From: Bacillota bacterium
Lineage (GTDB): Bacteria > Bacillota > Dehalobacteriia > UBA4068
Reading direction: 5' to 3'
Assembly: GCA_030528765.1 (NCBI GenBank)
Contig: JAUMYD010000049.1
Location: 4,426-10,853, forward strand
DNA: 6,428 nucleotides
Positions 1-6,428 of the stretch are shown here, piece by piece. The notes under the pieces were generated by a model. The model worked only from the letters and a program-made list of their open reading frames with translations, was not told where the DNA came from and did not search any database. Position 1 is the stretch's first letter. Every line of letters begins with the position of its first letter. The position numbers and the translations under genes are program-made.

Positions 1-391
1 AAACCGTAATATCTTCATTCTTACCAGGGGCAGCGAGCACGACTTTTTTCGCACCGCAATCGATATGTACCACAGCTTTGGTAGCATCATTGAATTTGCC
101 CGTAGATTCCAGGACGATATCAACACCCAAATCCTTCCAAGGCAGCTCAGTAGGATCTTCAAAACGAACATAAGGAATCGCTTTGTCGTTGACAATCAGA
201 TGGGTATCGTCACAGGAAACTTTTTTATCCCAGACGCCAAAGGTGGAGTCATATTTCAAAAGATGGGAAGCTACTTCGGGCTTACCGCGCCCATTGACAG
301 CAACCAACTCTACACCTGGGTCGTCAAAGGCCATCCGGAAAAAGAGACGGCCAATGCGGCCAAAACCATTGATTGCGACTTTTACAGCCAT
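1..391 (-). CDS. gap: Type I glyceraldehyde-3-phosphate dehydrogenase, N-terminal part (partial, cut by left edge)
   Basis: This cytosolic glycolytic enzyme oxidatively phosphorylates glyceraldehyde 3-phosphate to 1,3-bisphosphoglycerate using a nicotinamide cofactor. The visible 130 residues are the N-terminal Rossmann domain. It opens MAVKVAINGFGRIGRL, the family's dinucleotide-binding glycine motif (residues 1-16), followed by HLLKYDS (about 43-49), ELPW (82-85), and the strand VDIVLESTG (90-98) that lines the cofactor site. The catalytic cysteine (near residue 150) lies beyond the window, so activity cannot be confirmed here. Start: the ATG at 389-391 follows a strong GGGAGGA at 8 nt and matches the family N-terminus exactly. 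Unusual: the position that is Asp in NAD-specific enzymes (VNDL) is Gly34, followed by Arg35 (VNGRG), which hints at altered cofactor preference (inference). It sits 157 nt downstream of rpoN. In many Gram-positive genomes pgk and tpiA follow gap, but that region is outside the window. Confidence 0.96.
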   Translation of the reverse strand, partial: MAVKVAINGFGRIGRLFFRMAFDDPGVELVAVNGRGKPEVASHLLKYDSTFGVWDKKVSCDDTHLIVNDKAIPYVRFEDPTELPWKDLGVDIVLESTGKFNDATKAVVHIDCGAKKVVLAAPGKNEDITV

Positions 392-399
392 TGTTATTA

Positions 400-406
400 T
401 CCTCCC
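400..406 (-). promoter_or_regulatory. Ribosome binding site of gap
   Basis: The minus strand reads GGGAGGA, 8 nt before the gap ATG. It is the best Shine-Dalgarno match in the window after whiA's and fits a highly translated glycolytic gene. It also fixes the gap start. Confidence 0.8.
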
Positions 407-416
407 GCAAAGCTTG

Positions 417-447
417 TTTATAGTGTATAAATGTATAAAGCTTTATA
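417..447. promoter_or_regulatory. Cluster of inverted and direct TATAAA elements upstream of gap, possible operator
   Basis: On the plus strand the hexamers lie at 417-422 (TTTATA), 426-431 (TATAAA), 434-439 (TATAAA) and 442-447 (TTTATA). The last two form a perfect 14-bp palindrome, TATAAAGCTTTATA (434-447). The first two form a 6-bp dyad around GTG. TGTATAAA is repeated in tandem at 424-431 and 432-439. This symmetry 26-56 nt before the gap start, in the 5' leader or promoter, could be a repressor site. It could also be overlapping AT-rich -10 elements. No known regulator consensus is matched with confidence. Confidence 0.35.
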
Positions 448-471
448 GAAACGCGATACACAGGCATACAA
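442..471 (-). promoter_or_regulatory. Candidate sigma-A-type promoter for gap
   Basis: On the minus strand a -35-like TTGTAT (466-471) is followed after 18 nt by a -10-like TATAAA (442-447). Transcription would start near 435, leaving a leader of roughly 45 nt before gap. Other AT-rich hexamers nearby could act as the -10 instead. The match is moderate, and the argument rests partly on gap needing a strong promoter after a 157-nt gap from rpoN. Confidence 0.4.
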
Positions 472-491
472 AGTGCAAAGTTCTATATTGC

Positions 492-519
492 AAGCAAAAA
501 ATCCTTTCTTTTTTTGCTT
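492..519 (-). terminator. Weak AT-rich stem-loop between rpoN and gap, doubtful terminator
   Basis: A perfect 10-bp inverted repeat, AAGCAAAAAA (492-501) with TTTTTTGCTT (510-519), surrounds an 8-nt loop 30 nt after the rpoN stop. Only two pairs are G-C. On the minus-strand transcript no U-run follows the 3' arm (it continues GCAAUAUAG), so it is not a canonical intrinsic terminator. It may weakly end the upstream transcript, or be chance in A/T-rich DNA. Confidence 0.25.
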
Positions 520-548
520 TCTCGCAAATTTATTTAATTTTCTTTCTA

Positions 549-1922
549 TTATTCCAGCCGTCGGCGCAGTCGGCTGGGAGGAAAGGCGCAATCCTGTCGA
601 TACTTAGCAACCGTGCGACGGGCGATGCAAATCCCCTCCTCCTGCAGACGCTCTTGAAGTTTCTGGTCGCTGAGGGGCTTTCGCCTTTCTTCCTGCTCGA
701 TCATCTGGCCGATACGCATCCGCACATAGGTGTCGGTGGTGAAACGCCCCGCACTTGTGGGGATCGGATGTGGGAAAAAATAAGTCCATGGATAGATCCC
801 TCTGGGCGTCTGAATATATTTTCCGGCAGCAGCGCGGCTGACGGTAGAAGGGTGGCATTTTGCCAGGTCTGCCAGCTCCAGCATGGTGAAGGGCTTCAAT
901 CCAATCGGCCCCAAATGCAAAAAGCCGACCTGAAAGCGAAACAGGAGTCCGGCCAAGTGCAACAAGGTATCGTGCCGTCTCCGAAGCGCGTACAGCAATT
1001 CACGGGCCTCCCGCATATGCTGACGAAAATAGTCCTGGAGCTGCGCATCATCCAGCTGAGAGATATTCAGATTCTCGTAATATGGATTGATCCCCACTCC
1101 TGCATATACTTGATCGTTCAAACGCAGCCGCCAGGTTCCACCCTCCGGCTCCACCAGAATGTCAGGCACAATATAGCTACTGCGCTCCTCTCCATCAAGG
1201 CATGCAGCCGGGTAAGGGTTCAGGCTTCTCAGGAGACCAAACACCTTACGGATATCACCTTCCGGAACATTCAAAGCCCGGGCTGGGCGACGGTAATCAC
1301 TGGCAGCCAGCTCCGGCAAAAAATCCCTGCTCACTACCTCTGCCAATTCATAAAGCGGATGATTTTCCGGGGTCTGCAAAAGCAGGCATTCGCCCAGGTT
1401 TCGGGCGCCGACACCTCTTGGCTCCATACTCTGCAAAATCCTCAGCGCAGGTGCGATGGACTCCTTCGGAAGAGAAAAGGCCTGGCAAAGCTCCACATCG
1501 TCCAGCCGCAGATAGCCATCTGCATCCAAAGCAGAGATAAGACATTTTACTGCATACTCCCGGGAAGCGGACAAACCCAAAACCGCTGTCTGCAGGCGCA
1601 GCAGGTCTCGTAAAGAAAGCTCTGCGCTGCGAAAATCGCCGGCCAACAACAGATCTTCAGGAAGAGCAGTCTGTCTGCCGGCATTCTCACGGTAAGCACT
1701 TCCTTCCTGAAGAACAGCCGCAAGGATCAGCCCCTCCTCTCTTTCTGTCCTCTCGTTTTCCATTTCCAGAAGTGGGTTGTTGAGCAGGCACTCTTCAACA
1801 TGGGCTTCCAAATCCTGAATAGGCAGGGTCAAAAGCTGCAAGGATTGCAGCTGAAAGGCGCTGATGTTTTGCCGCAGTTCCTGCCCCAAAGCAACCTGCA
1901 TTCTCTGCTGCAGCCTAGTCAT
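549..1922 (-). CDS. rpoN: RNA polymerase sigma-54 factor RpoN
   Basis: Sigma-54 directs core RNA polymerase to -24/-12 promoters, where opening needs an AAA+ enhancer-binding protein. From the chosen ATG the protein is 457 residues, normal for the family. Residues 9-54 are the Gln/Leu-rich region I that contacts the activator (LGQELRQ...FQLQSLQLL...NNPLLEME). A short acidic stretch (about 55-62) follows, then the core-binding domain. The helix-turn-helix HPSTVSRAAAGKYIQTPRG lies near 357-375, and the diagnostic RpoN box ARRTVAKYR at 434-442 (ARRTVAKYRE in most homologues; here followed by Gln). Start choice: the open frame extends to a TTG at 1970, but family similarity begins near the ATG at 1920-1922. 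That ATG has GAGGAG upstream at 13 nt, a rather long spacing, and overlaps the whiA stop by 8 nt, suggesting translational coupling. No enhancer-binding protein gene is in the window, so its regulon is unknown. Confidence 0.96.
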   Translation of the reverse strand: MTRLQQRMQVALGQELRQNISAFQLQSLQLLTLPIQDLEAHVEECLLNNPLLEMENERTEREEGLILAAVLQEGSAYRENAGRQTALPEDLLLAGDFRSAELSLRDLLRLQTAVLGLSASREYAVKCLISALDADGYLRLDDVELCQAFSLPKESIAPALRILQSMEPRGVGARNLGECLLLQTPENHPLYELAEVVSRDFLPELAASDYRRPARALNVPEGDIRKVFGLLRSLNPYPAACLDGEERSSYIVPDILVEPEGGTWRLRLNDQVYAGVGINPYYENLNISQLDDAQLQDYFRQHMREARELLYALRRRHDTLLHLAGLLFRFQVGFLHLGPIGLKPFTMLELADLAKCHPSTVSRAAAGKYIQTPRGIYPWTYFFPHPIPTSAGRFTTDTYVRMRIGQMIEQEERRKPLSDQKLQERLQEEGICIARRTVAKYRQDCAFPPSRLRRRLE

Positions 1923-2886
1923 CTTTGCGGTTCCACTCCTCTTTTCCGTAGCAACGAATGTTGTCTGCAATCTGCTCCAGCCGCCGCAGGCGATGGTTCA
2001 GGGCCGAACGCCCCAAGGAAGAAATGCTGCTCAGCCCGGCCAAGGATTCCTCCGGATACGAAAGACGCAGCTCTGCAACAGTCCGCAGAGCAGGCGGCAA
2101 GATATCCGCCCCAATTTCCTTCAGCACATAGCGGATGCTTTCACATTGCCGCATTGCTGCTGCCACGGTCTTGTTGATATTAGCGTTATCACAGTTCCGT
2201 AATCGATTCACATTATTCCGAACTTCCTTTGTCACACGAACACTTTCGAATTCCAGCATGGAACGGTGGCTGCCGATAATGCTCAAAAACTCACTGATAT
2301 GCTCGCCATCCTGAAGATAAACCAGCTCTCTACCCTTTCTTTCCAAAGATTTTGCCGGAAGCTCAAAGTCTCCCATCAGCCGCAGCAGTAATTCCGCCTG
2401 ACTTTTATCCAGCGGACCAATTTCCAGATGATACCTGTTTTCCGGGTTGGAGACAGAGCCTGCCGCCAGAAAAGCACCGCGCAGATAGGCTTTTCGGCAG
2501 CAGGAGGGCTGCAAAAAATCCTCCTCCACGGAAGAAGGAAAAGCGACTTGCCAGACATTCTCGCTGTTCAGCATCCCGATCGCAGAAAGGAATCGCATCA
2601 CATCCTCCTGCGGAGGTATATACAGACTGTATGCCGGATTTTTTTTCAAAGTCTGCCGGCGGTAGATCATGATCTCACGCTTCGCCAGAAACTCCTTTGC
2701 CAGGGTAAACATTTTTCTGGCAGCGGCGGCATGCTCCGTGGTCATGGCCAGTGAGATCCTCTGCGCCCCACCAAAACGAATATTTCCGTTGATCAGAAAA
2801 AAGGCAATAAATTCTGCTTTCCTGCAGCATAGTTTGCTGGAAAGCACTCTGCTCAAATCATCTTTAACATCAGAGGAGAAACTCAT
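1915..2886 (-). CDS. whiA: WhiA-family DNA-binding regulator
   Basis: WhiA proteins are cytosolic DNA-binding proteins of Gram-positive bacteria. In Streptomyces WhiA is a sporulation regulator, and in Bacillus the homologue (YvcL) is linked to cell division and chromosome segregation. The 323-residue length is typical. The N-terminal half is a degenerate LAGLIDADG homing-endonuclease fold, recognisable by YLRGAFLAAGSV (134-145) and YHLEI (152-156). The conserved linker NCDNANINKT (231-240) leads into the C-terminal helix-turn-helix, with AELRLSYPEESL (271-282) and RSALNHRLRRLE (293-304). The turn between these last two elements looks about two residues shorter than I expect for the family; this is from memory and not aligned. 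The ATG at 2884-2886 has AAGGAG at 6 nt. The gene starts 10 nt after rapZ with no yvcK between them, and its end overlaps rpoN. It was probably co-opted from a homing-endonuclease ancestor and should not cut DNA. Confidence 0.96.
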   Translation of the reverse strand: MSFSSDVKDDLSRVLSSKLCCRKAEFIAFFLINGNIRFGGAQRISLAMTTEHAAAARKMFTLAKEFLAKREIMIYRRQTLKKNPAYSLYIPPQEDVMRFLSAIGMLNSENVWQVAFPSSVEEDFLQPSCCRKAYLRGAFLAAGSVSNPENRYHLEIGPLDKSQAELLLRLMGDFELPAKSLERKGRELVYLQDGEHISEFLSIIGSHRSMLEFESVRVTKEVRNNVNRLRNCDNANINKTVAAAMRQCESIRYVLKEIGADILPPALRTVAELRLSYPEESLAGLSSISSLGRSALNHRLRRLEQIADNIRCYGKEEWNRKDD

Positions 2887-2892
2887 AGAAAA

Positions 2893-2898
2893 CTCCTT
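2893..2898 (-). promoter_or_regulatory. Ribosome binding site of whiA, overlapping the rapZ stop codon
   Basis: AAGGAG on the minus strand lies 6 nt before the whiA ATG. Its first two bases are the last two of the rapZ stop codon TAA (2897-2899), so ribosomes ending rapZ translation sit on this site. This is consistent with coupled expression. Confidence 0.75.
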
Positions 2899-3814
2899 AT
2901 TTTTTTATCCAGCGATCCTGGTCCCTATGGTGAACCTGCACCTGATAACCATAGCGGCGAATCCGTCGGCTGATCTCCTCTGCCAATGCAACAGAGCGAT
3001 GCTTCCCGCCGGTGCAGCCCACCGACAAAGTAAAACTTCGTTTTCCTTCCCGCTGGTAATTGGGCAACAGGAAGCGGAGCAAACGCATATAGTGGCTCAA
3101 AAACTCCTTTGTCAGCTCACTGCCCAGCACATAATCACGCACCGGCTGATCCAGACCACAGAGCTCACGCAAATCCGGATCGTAATAGGGATTGGGGAGA
3201 AAGCGGACATCCACCACCATATCACTGTCCATTGGCAAACCATACTTAAACCCAAAACTGCTCACATAGATGCTCATTCCAATGGCACCTGCATTGCCAA
3301 GGCGCTCTGCCAGCAAAGCACCCATCTGCTGGCTGGGTACATCTGTTGTATCAATGATCATATCCGCTCGGCCACGCAGCCCTTCCAGCAGTACGCGTTC
3401 CTGACGGATGCAATCGATCGTGCTTTTTTTCCCGCCCCGGGCCAAGGGATGCGGGCGGCGGTTTTCTTTATATCTTCGCACCAGAGCGGTTTCAGATGAC
3501 TCCAAAAAAACCAGGCAATACTCCACGCCTTCCTCCCTGAGCTGAGAAAGCACCTGCTCCAACTCGGGCAAGGCAGAAGCACCGCTGCGAATATCAGTGG
3601 CAATTGCCAGATTAGGGCTTTCCAGAATATCCAGCCGCACACCGGAAATAAACTTGCTCATCAGATAAGGCGGCAGATTATCAATACAAAAAAAACCAAT
3701 ATCTTCCAGGGTATCAATGGCCTTGGTCTTTCCTGCGCCGCTCATGCCGGTAATGATAATGATATTTGCCGGGCTAGCCCCTCTTTGTTTCTCGGAAAGC
3801 GTATTCTCATGCAT
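2897..3814 (-). CDS. rapZ: RapZ/YvcJ-family nucleotide-binding protein (RNase adapter family)
   Basis: The protein has 305 residues, slightly longer than typical homologues because of the N-terminal extension before the P-loop. Walker A is GMSGAGKT (23-30). It is followed by the family signature IGFFCIDNLP (39-48), a Walker B-like strand LVFLES (101-106, with Glu where Bacillus and E. coli have Asp), and RRYKENRRPHPL (111-122). The C-terminal domain carries FGFKYGLP, DVRFLPNPYY, VRDYVL and VGCTGGKHRSVALAEE, all diagnostic. In E. coli RapZ delivers the sRNA GlmZ to RNase E and senses glucosamine-6-phosphate. In Bacillus YvcJ binds and hydrolyses nucleotides and its partners are less clear, so the RNase-adapter role is not assured here. 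The ATG at 3812-3814 overlaps the uvrC end by 8 nt, with AGGGGG 9 nt upstream inside uvrC. The gene directly precedes whiA. Confidence 0.96.
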   Translation of the reverse strand: MHENTLSEKQRGASPANIIIITGMSGAGKTKAIDTLEDIGFFCIDNLPPYLMSKFISGVRLDILESPNLAIATDIRSGASALPELEQVLSQLREEGVEYCLVFLESSETALVRRYKENRRPHPLARGGKKSTIDCIRQERVLLEGLRGRADMIIDTTDVPSQQMGALLAERLGNAGAIGMSIYVSSFGFKYGLPMDSDMVVDVRFLPNPYYDPDLRELCGLDQPVRDYVLGSELTKEFLSHYMRLLRFLLPNYQREGKRSFTLSVGCTGGKHRSVALAEEISRRIRRYGYQVQVHHRDQDRWIKK

Positions 3815-5678
3815 TTGATTCTTCCCCCTTTCCCTCTGCGTCTCCGGAATGGAGATATTCGTATAAAGACGCTGCAGCCGAACGATTCATTTTTGGAGCG
3901 GCTGCCAGCTCTTCTTCACCAGCTTCCCGGATCCGTTTCAGGGAGCCAAATGTTTTCAGCAAAGCCTTTTTTCTCTCAGCACCAATACCGGGGACTTCAT
4001 CTAACGCAGAAGAAACCTGTCCTTTGCCTCTGAGCTGCCTGTGAAAGGTAATGGCAAAACGATGTGCCTCATCCCGCAGGCGCTGCAAAAGCTGCAGGCT
4101 GTCACTTTCGTAAGGAAGCCGCATCGGCTCCGAACGGCCGGGGAAAAAGATCTCTTCTTCCTGCTTTGCCAAAGAAATAATGGCCGGGAACTGAACAGCC
4201 ATATCATCCAGCCGCTCACAGACTGCGGAGAGCTGTCCCTTGCCACCATCGATCACCAGCAAATCGGGGAAATCCCCGAAATCCAGGGGTTCTTTCCCCT
4301 GCTCCCGTTCATCCAGACCTCGCCGGTAACGGCGCTCGATCACTTCCTGCAAGGCCGCAAAGTCATTGCTTTCCGTCAAGGTCTTGATCTTAAAACGGCG
4401 ATACAGCTTCGGAGCCGGCGCACCATTTATAAAAACTACCATGGAGCCGACCATATAACGCCCCTGAACATGGCTGATATCATAACATTCGATCCGCCTT
4501 GGGGTGCGATCCATGTGAAGCGCCAGGCGCAGATCCTCCAAAGCTTTGGAGCTGATCAGCTCCTGCCGCTGCCGGGAACGAAGATAATTATCCAGGATCA
4601 GCTGGGCATTTGCTTTCGTCAGATCCAGCAGGCGTTTCTTCGCTCCACGCTGCGGAACAATGAATTCCACCCTGTGCCCGCTGCTTTTGCTCAGGGCCTG
4701 CGCCACCATTTCTGCCTGCTCCGGCAAAACATTGCAGCAGATCTGCCGGGGAAGCAATTCCCCGCCGCCGTAGTATTCCAGAATGAAACGCTGCATCAAA
4801 AGAGCATCCATGCCGGTGCCGCTGTTGGTCAGGAAAAAATGCTCCCGGCTGACCACATTCCCCCGGCGGACAAAGAAGATCTGCACCACAGCCTGATCCT
4901 CCCCGGCCGTCACAGCCAGCAGATCATAATCCCCTTCTCCGGTACCCTGATCCAGCTCCTGCCGTACCTGTAGCTGCTGATAGATGCGCAGCCTATCCCG
5001 ATGCCGGGCCGCATCCTCAAAGCGCAGCTCATCTGCAGCCTTTCCCATGGCTTCCTGCTCCCGACGGATCAGATCCTTACTTTTACCCTGCAGAAACAGG
5101 GACACCTCCTCCACAATGACAGCATATTCATCTTTGCTGATCTGCCCCGCACAAGGGGCCTTGCAGCGGCCTATGTGTCCGTTCAGGCAAGCGCGCTGCC
5201 CGGGCCGAAAAGTTGCTCCACCACAGGAACGCAGCGGAAATGCATCCCGGATCAGCTCGATCACATGATGGATGCCTCCAACAGAAGGATACGGCCCGAA
5301 ATAGCGGCTGCCGTCATTTTTCGCCCTGCGGGCCACCAAAAGACGGGGGAAATCCTCATTCATTGTCAGGCGTAGATAAGGATAGTGCTTATCATCCCGC
5401 ATCAGGATATTGTAATGGGGGCTGTGCTCCTTGATCAGGTTGGATTCCAGAATCAGGGCCTCTGTCTCGCTGCCCACGATCACAGTATCAAAATCCGCAA
5501 TGTGCTCCACCAAGCGCTCAGTTTTGGGATCATGGGAACCACGAAAATAGGAACGCACCCGGTTTTTCAGGTTTACGGCCTTCCCCACATAAATAATGTT
5601 TCCCTGCTCATCTTTCATCAGGTAGCAGCCCGGTTCATCCGGTAGCTTTTCCAGTTTATCACGCAGAATATCGTTCAT
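3807..5678 (-). CDS. uvrC: Excinuclease ABC subunit C (UvrC)
   Basis: UvrC makes both incisions around a lesion after UvrA/UvrB recognition in nucleotide excision repair. At 623 residues it is full length. The N-terminal GIY-YIG nuclease (3' incision) shows GCYLM (17-21), IIYVGKA (28-34), Arg40 and the metal-binding Glu78. Four cysteines (152, 164, 172, 176; CGG...ACLN...RCKAPC) match the set proposed to hold an Fe-S cluster in E. coli UvrC. The UVR motif that contacts UvrB is at about 203-236 (ADELRFEDAARHRDRL). The RNase H-like 5'-incision domain has ECYDISHVQG with Asp400 and VIDGGKGQL with Asp477. A helix-hairpin-helix pair (DEVPGIGAERKKALL onward, about 560-611) binds DNA. The ATG at 5676-5678 gives the family-standard N-terminus. 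The Shine-Dalgarno is poor (AGGT at about 6 nt), so initiation may rely on read-through from uvrA, 45 nt upstream. Confidence 0.98.
   Translation of the reverse strand: MNDILRDKLEKLPDEPGCYLMKDEQGNIIYVGKAVNLKNRVRSYFRGSHDPKTERLVEHIADFDTVIVGSETEALILESNLIKEHSPHYNILMRDDKHYPYLRLTMNEDFPRLLVARRAKNDGSRYFGPYPSVGGIHHVIELIRDAFPLRSCGGATFRPGQRACLNGHIGRCKAPCAGQISKDEYAVIVEEVSLFLQGKSKDLIRREQEAMGKAADELRFEDAARHRDRLRIYQQLQVRQELDQGTGEGDYDLLAVTAGEDQAVVQIFFVRRGNVVSREHFFLTNSGTGMDALLMQRFILEYYGGGELLPRQICCNVLPEQAEMVAQALSKSSGHRVEFIVPQRGAKKRLLDLTKANAQLILDNYLRSRQRQELISSKALEDLRLALHMDRTPRRIECYDISHVQGRYMVGSMVVFINGAPAPKLYRRFKIKTLTESNDFAALQEVIERRYRRGLDEREQGKEPLDFGDFPDLLVIDGGKGQLSAVCERLDDMAVQFPAIISLAKQEEEIFFPGRSEPMRLPYESDSLQLLQRLRDEAHRFAITFHRQLRGKGQVSSALDEVPGIGAERKKALLKTFGSLKRIREAGEEELAAAPKMNRSAAASLYEYLHSGDAEGKGEESNA
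3824..3829 (-). promoter_or_regulatory. Ribosome binding site of rapZ inside the uvrC 3' end
   Basis: AGGGGG on the minus strand lies 9 nt before the rapZ ATG and within the last codons of uvrC. It supports the ATG at 3812-3814 as the start and re-initiation by ribosomes leaving uvrC. Confidence 0.55.
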
Positions 5679-5723
5679 GCCTCTACCTACTCTGTCCCCA
5701 CCCTCAAAAGCTCCGGGCCGGGC

Positions 5724-6428
5724 TTATTTTTTCAAAGCCTTCCGCAGATACTGCCCTGTATAGCTATGGGCACAAGCCGCAACTTCCTCCGGTGTACCCT
5801 GAACCAGGATCTGACCGCCCGCATCGCCGCCCTCAGGCCCCAGATCAATGATCCAATCTGCGGTCTTGATCACATTCAGGTTATGCTCGATCACGACCAC
5901 CGTATCTCCATTATCCACCAAACGCTGCAAAACCTCCAGCAGGCGACCAATATCATCCGTATGCAGACCCGTGGTGGGCTCGTCCAGAATATAGAGCGTG
6001 CGGCCATTGGAGCGGCGGGACAGCTCTGTGGCCAGCTTTACGCGCTGGGCTTCGCCGCCGGAAAGAGTGGTGGCACTCTGCCCCAATCGGATATAGCCCA
6101 AACCTACATCCTGCAGAGTCTGCAACTTCCGTTTCAGCCTGGGCAGATTGGTGAAGAAGGCCAGGGCCTCTTCCACTGTCATATCCAGCACATCAGCAAT
6201 ATTCTTTTCCTTATAATATACATCCAGCGTTTCCCGGTTATAGCGTTTTCCCTTGCAGACTTCACAAGGCACATAAATGTCCGGCAGAAAGTGCATTTCG
6301 ATTTTCGTGCTGCCGTCCCCCTGACAGGCCTCGCAGCGCCCACCCTTCACATTAAAGCTGAAGCGTCCCGGCTTGTAGCCATGGGCCTTTGCATCCACAG
6401 TCTGGCTGAACAGATCCCGGATCAGATC
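5724..6428 (-). CDS. uvrA: Excinuclease ABC subunit A (UvrA), C-terminal 234 residues (partial, cut by right edge)
   Basis: UvrA is the dimeric ABC-type ATPase that scans DNA for bulky damage and loads UvrB. The visible part is roughly the last quarter of a protein of about 940 residues. The frame stays open to the window edge (first visible residues DLIRDLFSQT), so the GTG at 6396-6398 is internal, not a start. Numbering from the edge, a zinc module CX2C-X19-CX2C uses Cys32, 35, 55 and 58 after KPGRFSFNVKGGR. The second ATPase domain has signature LSGGEAQRVKLA (122-133), Walker B LYILDEPTTGLH (145-156) and the switch His182 in VVVIEHN. The C-terminus (SYTGQYLRKALKK) is complete, with stop TAA at 5724-5726. 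uvrA directly upstream of uvrC is a common Bacillota arrangement and places both repair subunits under one transcript. The promoter lies outside the window. Confidence 0.98.
   Translation of the reverse strand, partial: DLIRDLFSQTVDAKAHGYKPGRFSFNVKGGRCEACQGDGSTKIEMHFLPDIYVPCEVCKGKRYNRETLDVYYKEKNIADVLDMTVEEALAFFTNLPRLKRKLQTLQDVGLGYIRLGQSATTLSGGEAQRVKLATELSRRSNGRTLYILDEPTTGLHTDDIGRLLEVLQRLVDNGDTVVVIEHNLNVIKTADWIIDLGPEGGDAGGQILVQGTPEEVAACAHSYTGQYLRKALKK

Noticed and set aside
490..504. Possible sigma-54 -24/-12 promoter upstream of gap (GG...TTGC on the minus strand)
   Set aside because: The GG and GC dinucleotides are separated by 11 nt rather than the required 10, and the -24 element does not resemble TGGCAC. 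Adjacency to rpoN alone is not evidence.
183..1613. A 476-codon plus-strand open frame antisense to gap and rpoN
   Set aside because: It runs opposite conserved, full-length rpoN, crosses the gap start and the intergenic region, and its translation is a low-information Gln/Arg/Pro/Ser-rich product with no family motif. It is a shadow frame.
1923..1970. An upstream TTG start for rpoN at 1970 adding 16 residues
   Set aside because: The added residues lie inside whiA and do not resemble RpoN N-termini. The ATG at 1922 gives the expected region I start and a compact overlap.
1915..2886. whiA product as an active LAGLIDADG homing endonuclease or intron/intein remnant
   Set aside because: The N-terminal fold is related, but the sequence follows the WhiA family, including its C-terminal helix-turn-helix, and sits in its normal gene neighbourhood.
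2669..3499. A 276-codon plus-strand open frame antisense to whiA and rapZ
   Set aside because: It spans the junction of two well-supported minus-strand genes and its product resembles no known protein. Its length follows from the codon composition of the true genes.
4041..4973. A 310-codon plus-strand open frame antisense to uvrC
   Set aside because: It lies wholly opposite conserved UvrC domains, has no credible ribosome binding site and encodes no recognisable domain.

Overview
The window is a compact stretch of bacterial core genes, all read from the minus strand. In transcription order (right to left) they are: the 3' end of uvrA, then uvrC, rapZ, whiA, rpoN (sigma-54), and the 5' end of gap (glyceraldehyde-3-phosphate dehydrogenase). 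The protein families and the uvrC-rapZ-whiA-gap order point to a Gram-positive-lineage bacterium. WhiA is restricted to Gram-positive-type lineages and sigma-54 is absent from most Actinobacteria, so Bacillota is the best fit. An anaerobic clostridial or Negativicutes-type genome is likely, but the class cannot be fixed from this sequence alone. Base composition is balanced and looks uniform across the genes; I see no sign of recent transfer.

Layout: uvrA (5724-6428) is cut by the right edge. A 45-nt gap leads to uvrC (3807-5678). rapZ (2897-3814) overlaps the end of uvrC by 8 nt. whiA (1915-2886) starts 10 nt after rapZ. rpoN (549-1922) overlaps the end of whiA by 8 nt. A 157-nt AT-rich intergenic region (392-548) then precedes gap (1-391), which is cut by the left edge. 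The uvrC-rapZ-whiA-rpoN block looks like one co-transcribed, partly translationally coupled unit. gap probably has its own promoter and strong ribosome binding site.

Function: UvrA and UvrC are the damage-recognition ATPase and dual-incision nuclease of nucleotide excision repair. RapZ is a P-loop protein of the RapZ/YvcJ family and WhiA a DNA-binding protein; both belong to a widely conserved Gram-positive cluster tied to cell-envelope metabolism and cell division. RpoN is the alternative sigma factor that needs enhancer-binding ATPases. Gap is the central glycolytic dehydrogenase.

The points worth a second look are modest. yvcK (glmR), which normally lies between rapZ and whiA, is absent. 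rpoN occupies the slot between whiA and gap, with no cggR-type repressor. The gap product has Gly-Arg where NAD-specific enzymes carry Asp. A cluster of inverted TATAAA elements lies upstream of gap. I found no mobile element, CRISPR array, RNA gene or novel multi-gene system.
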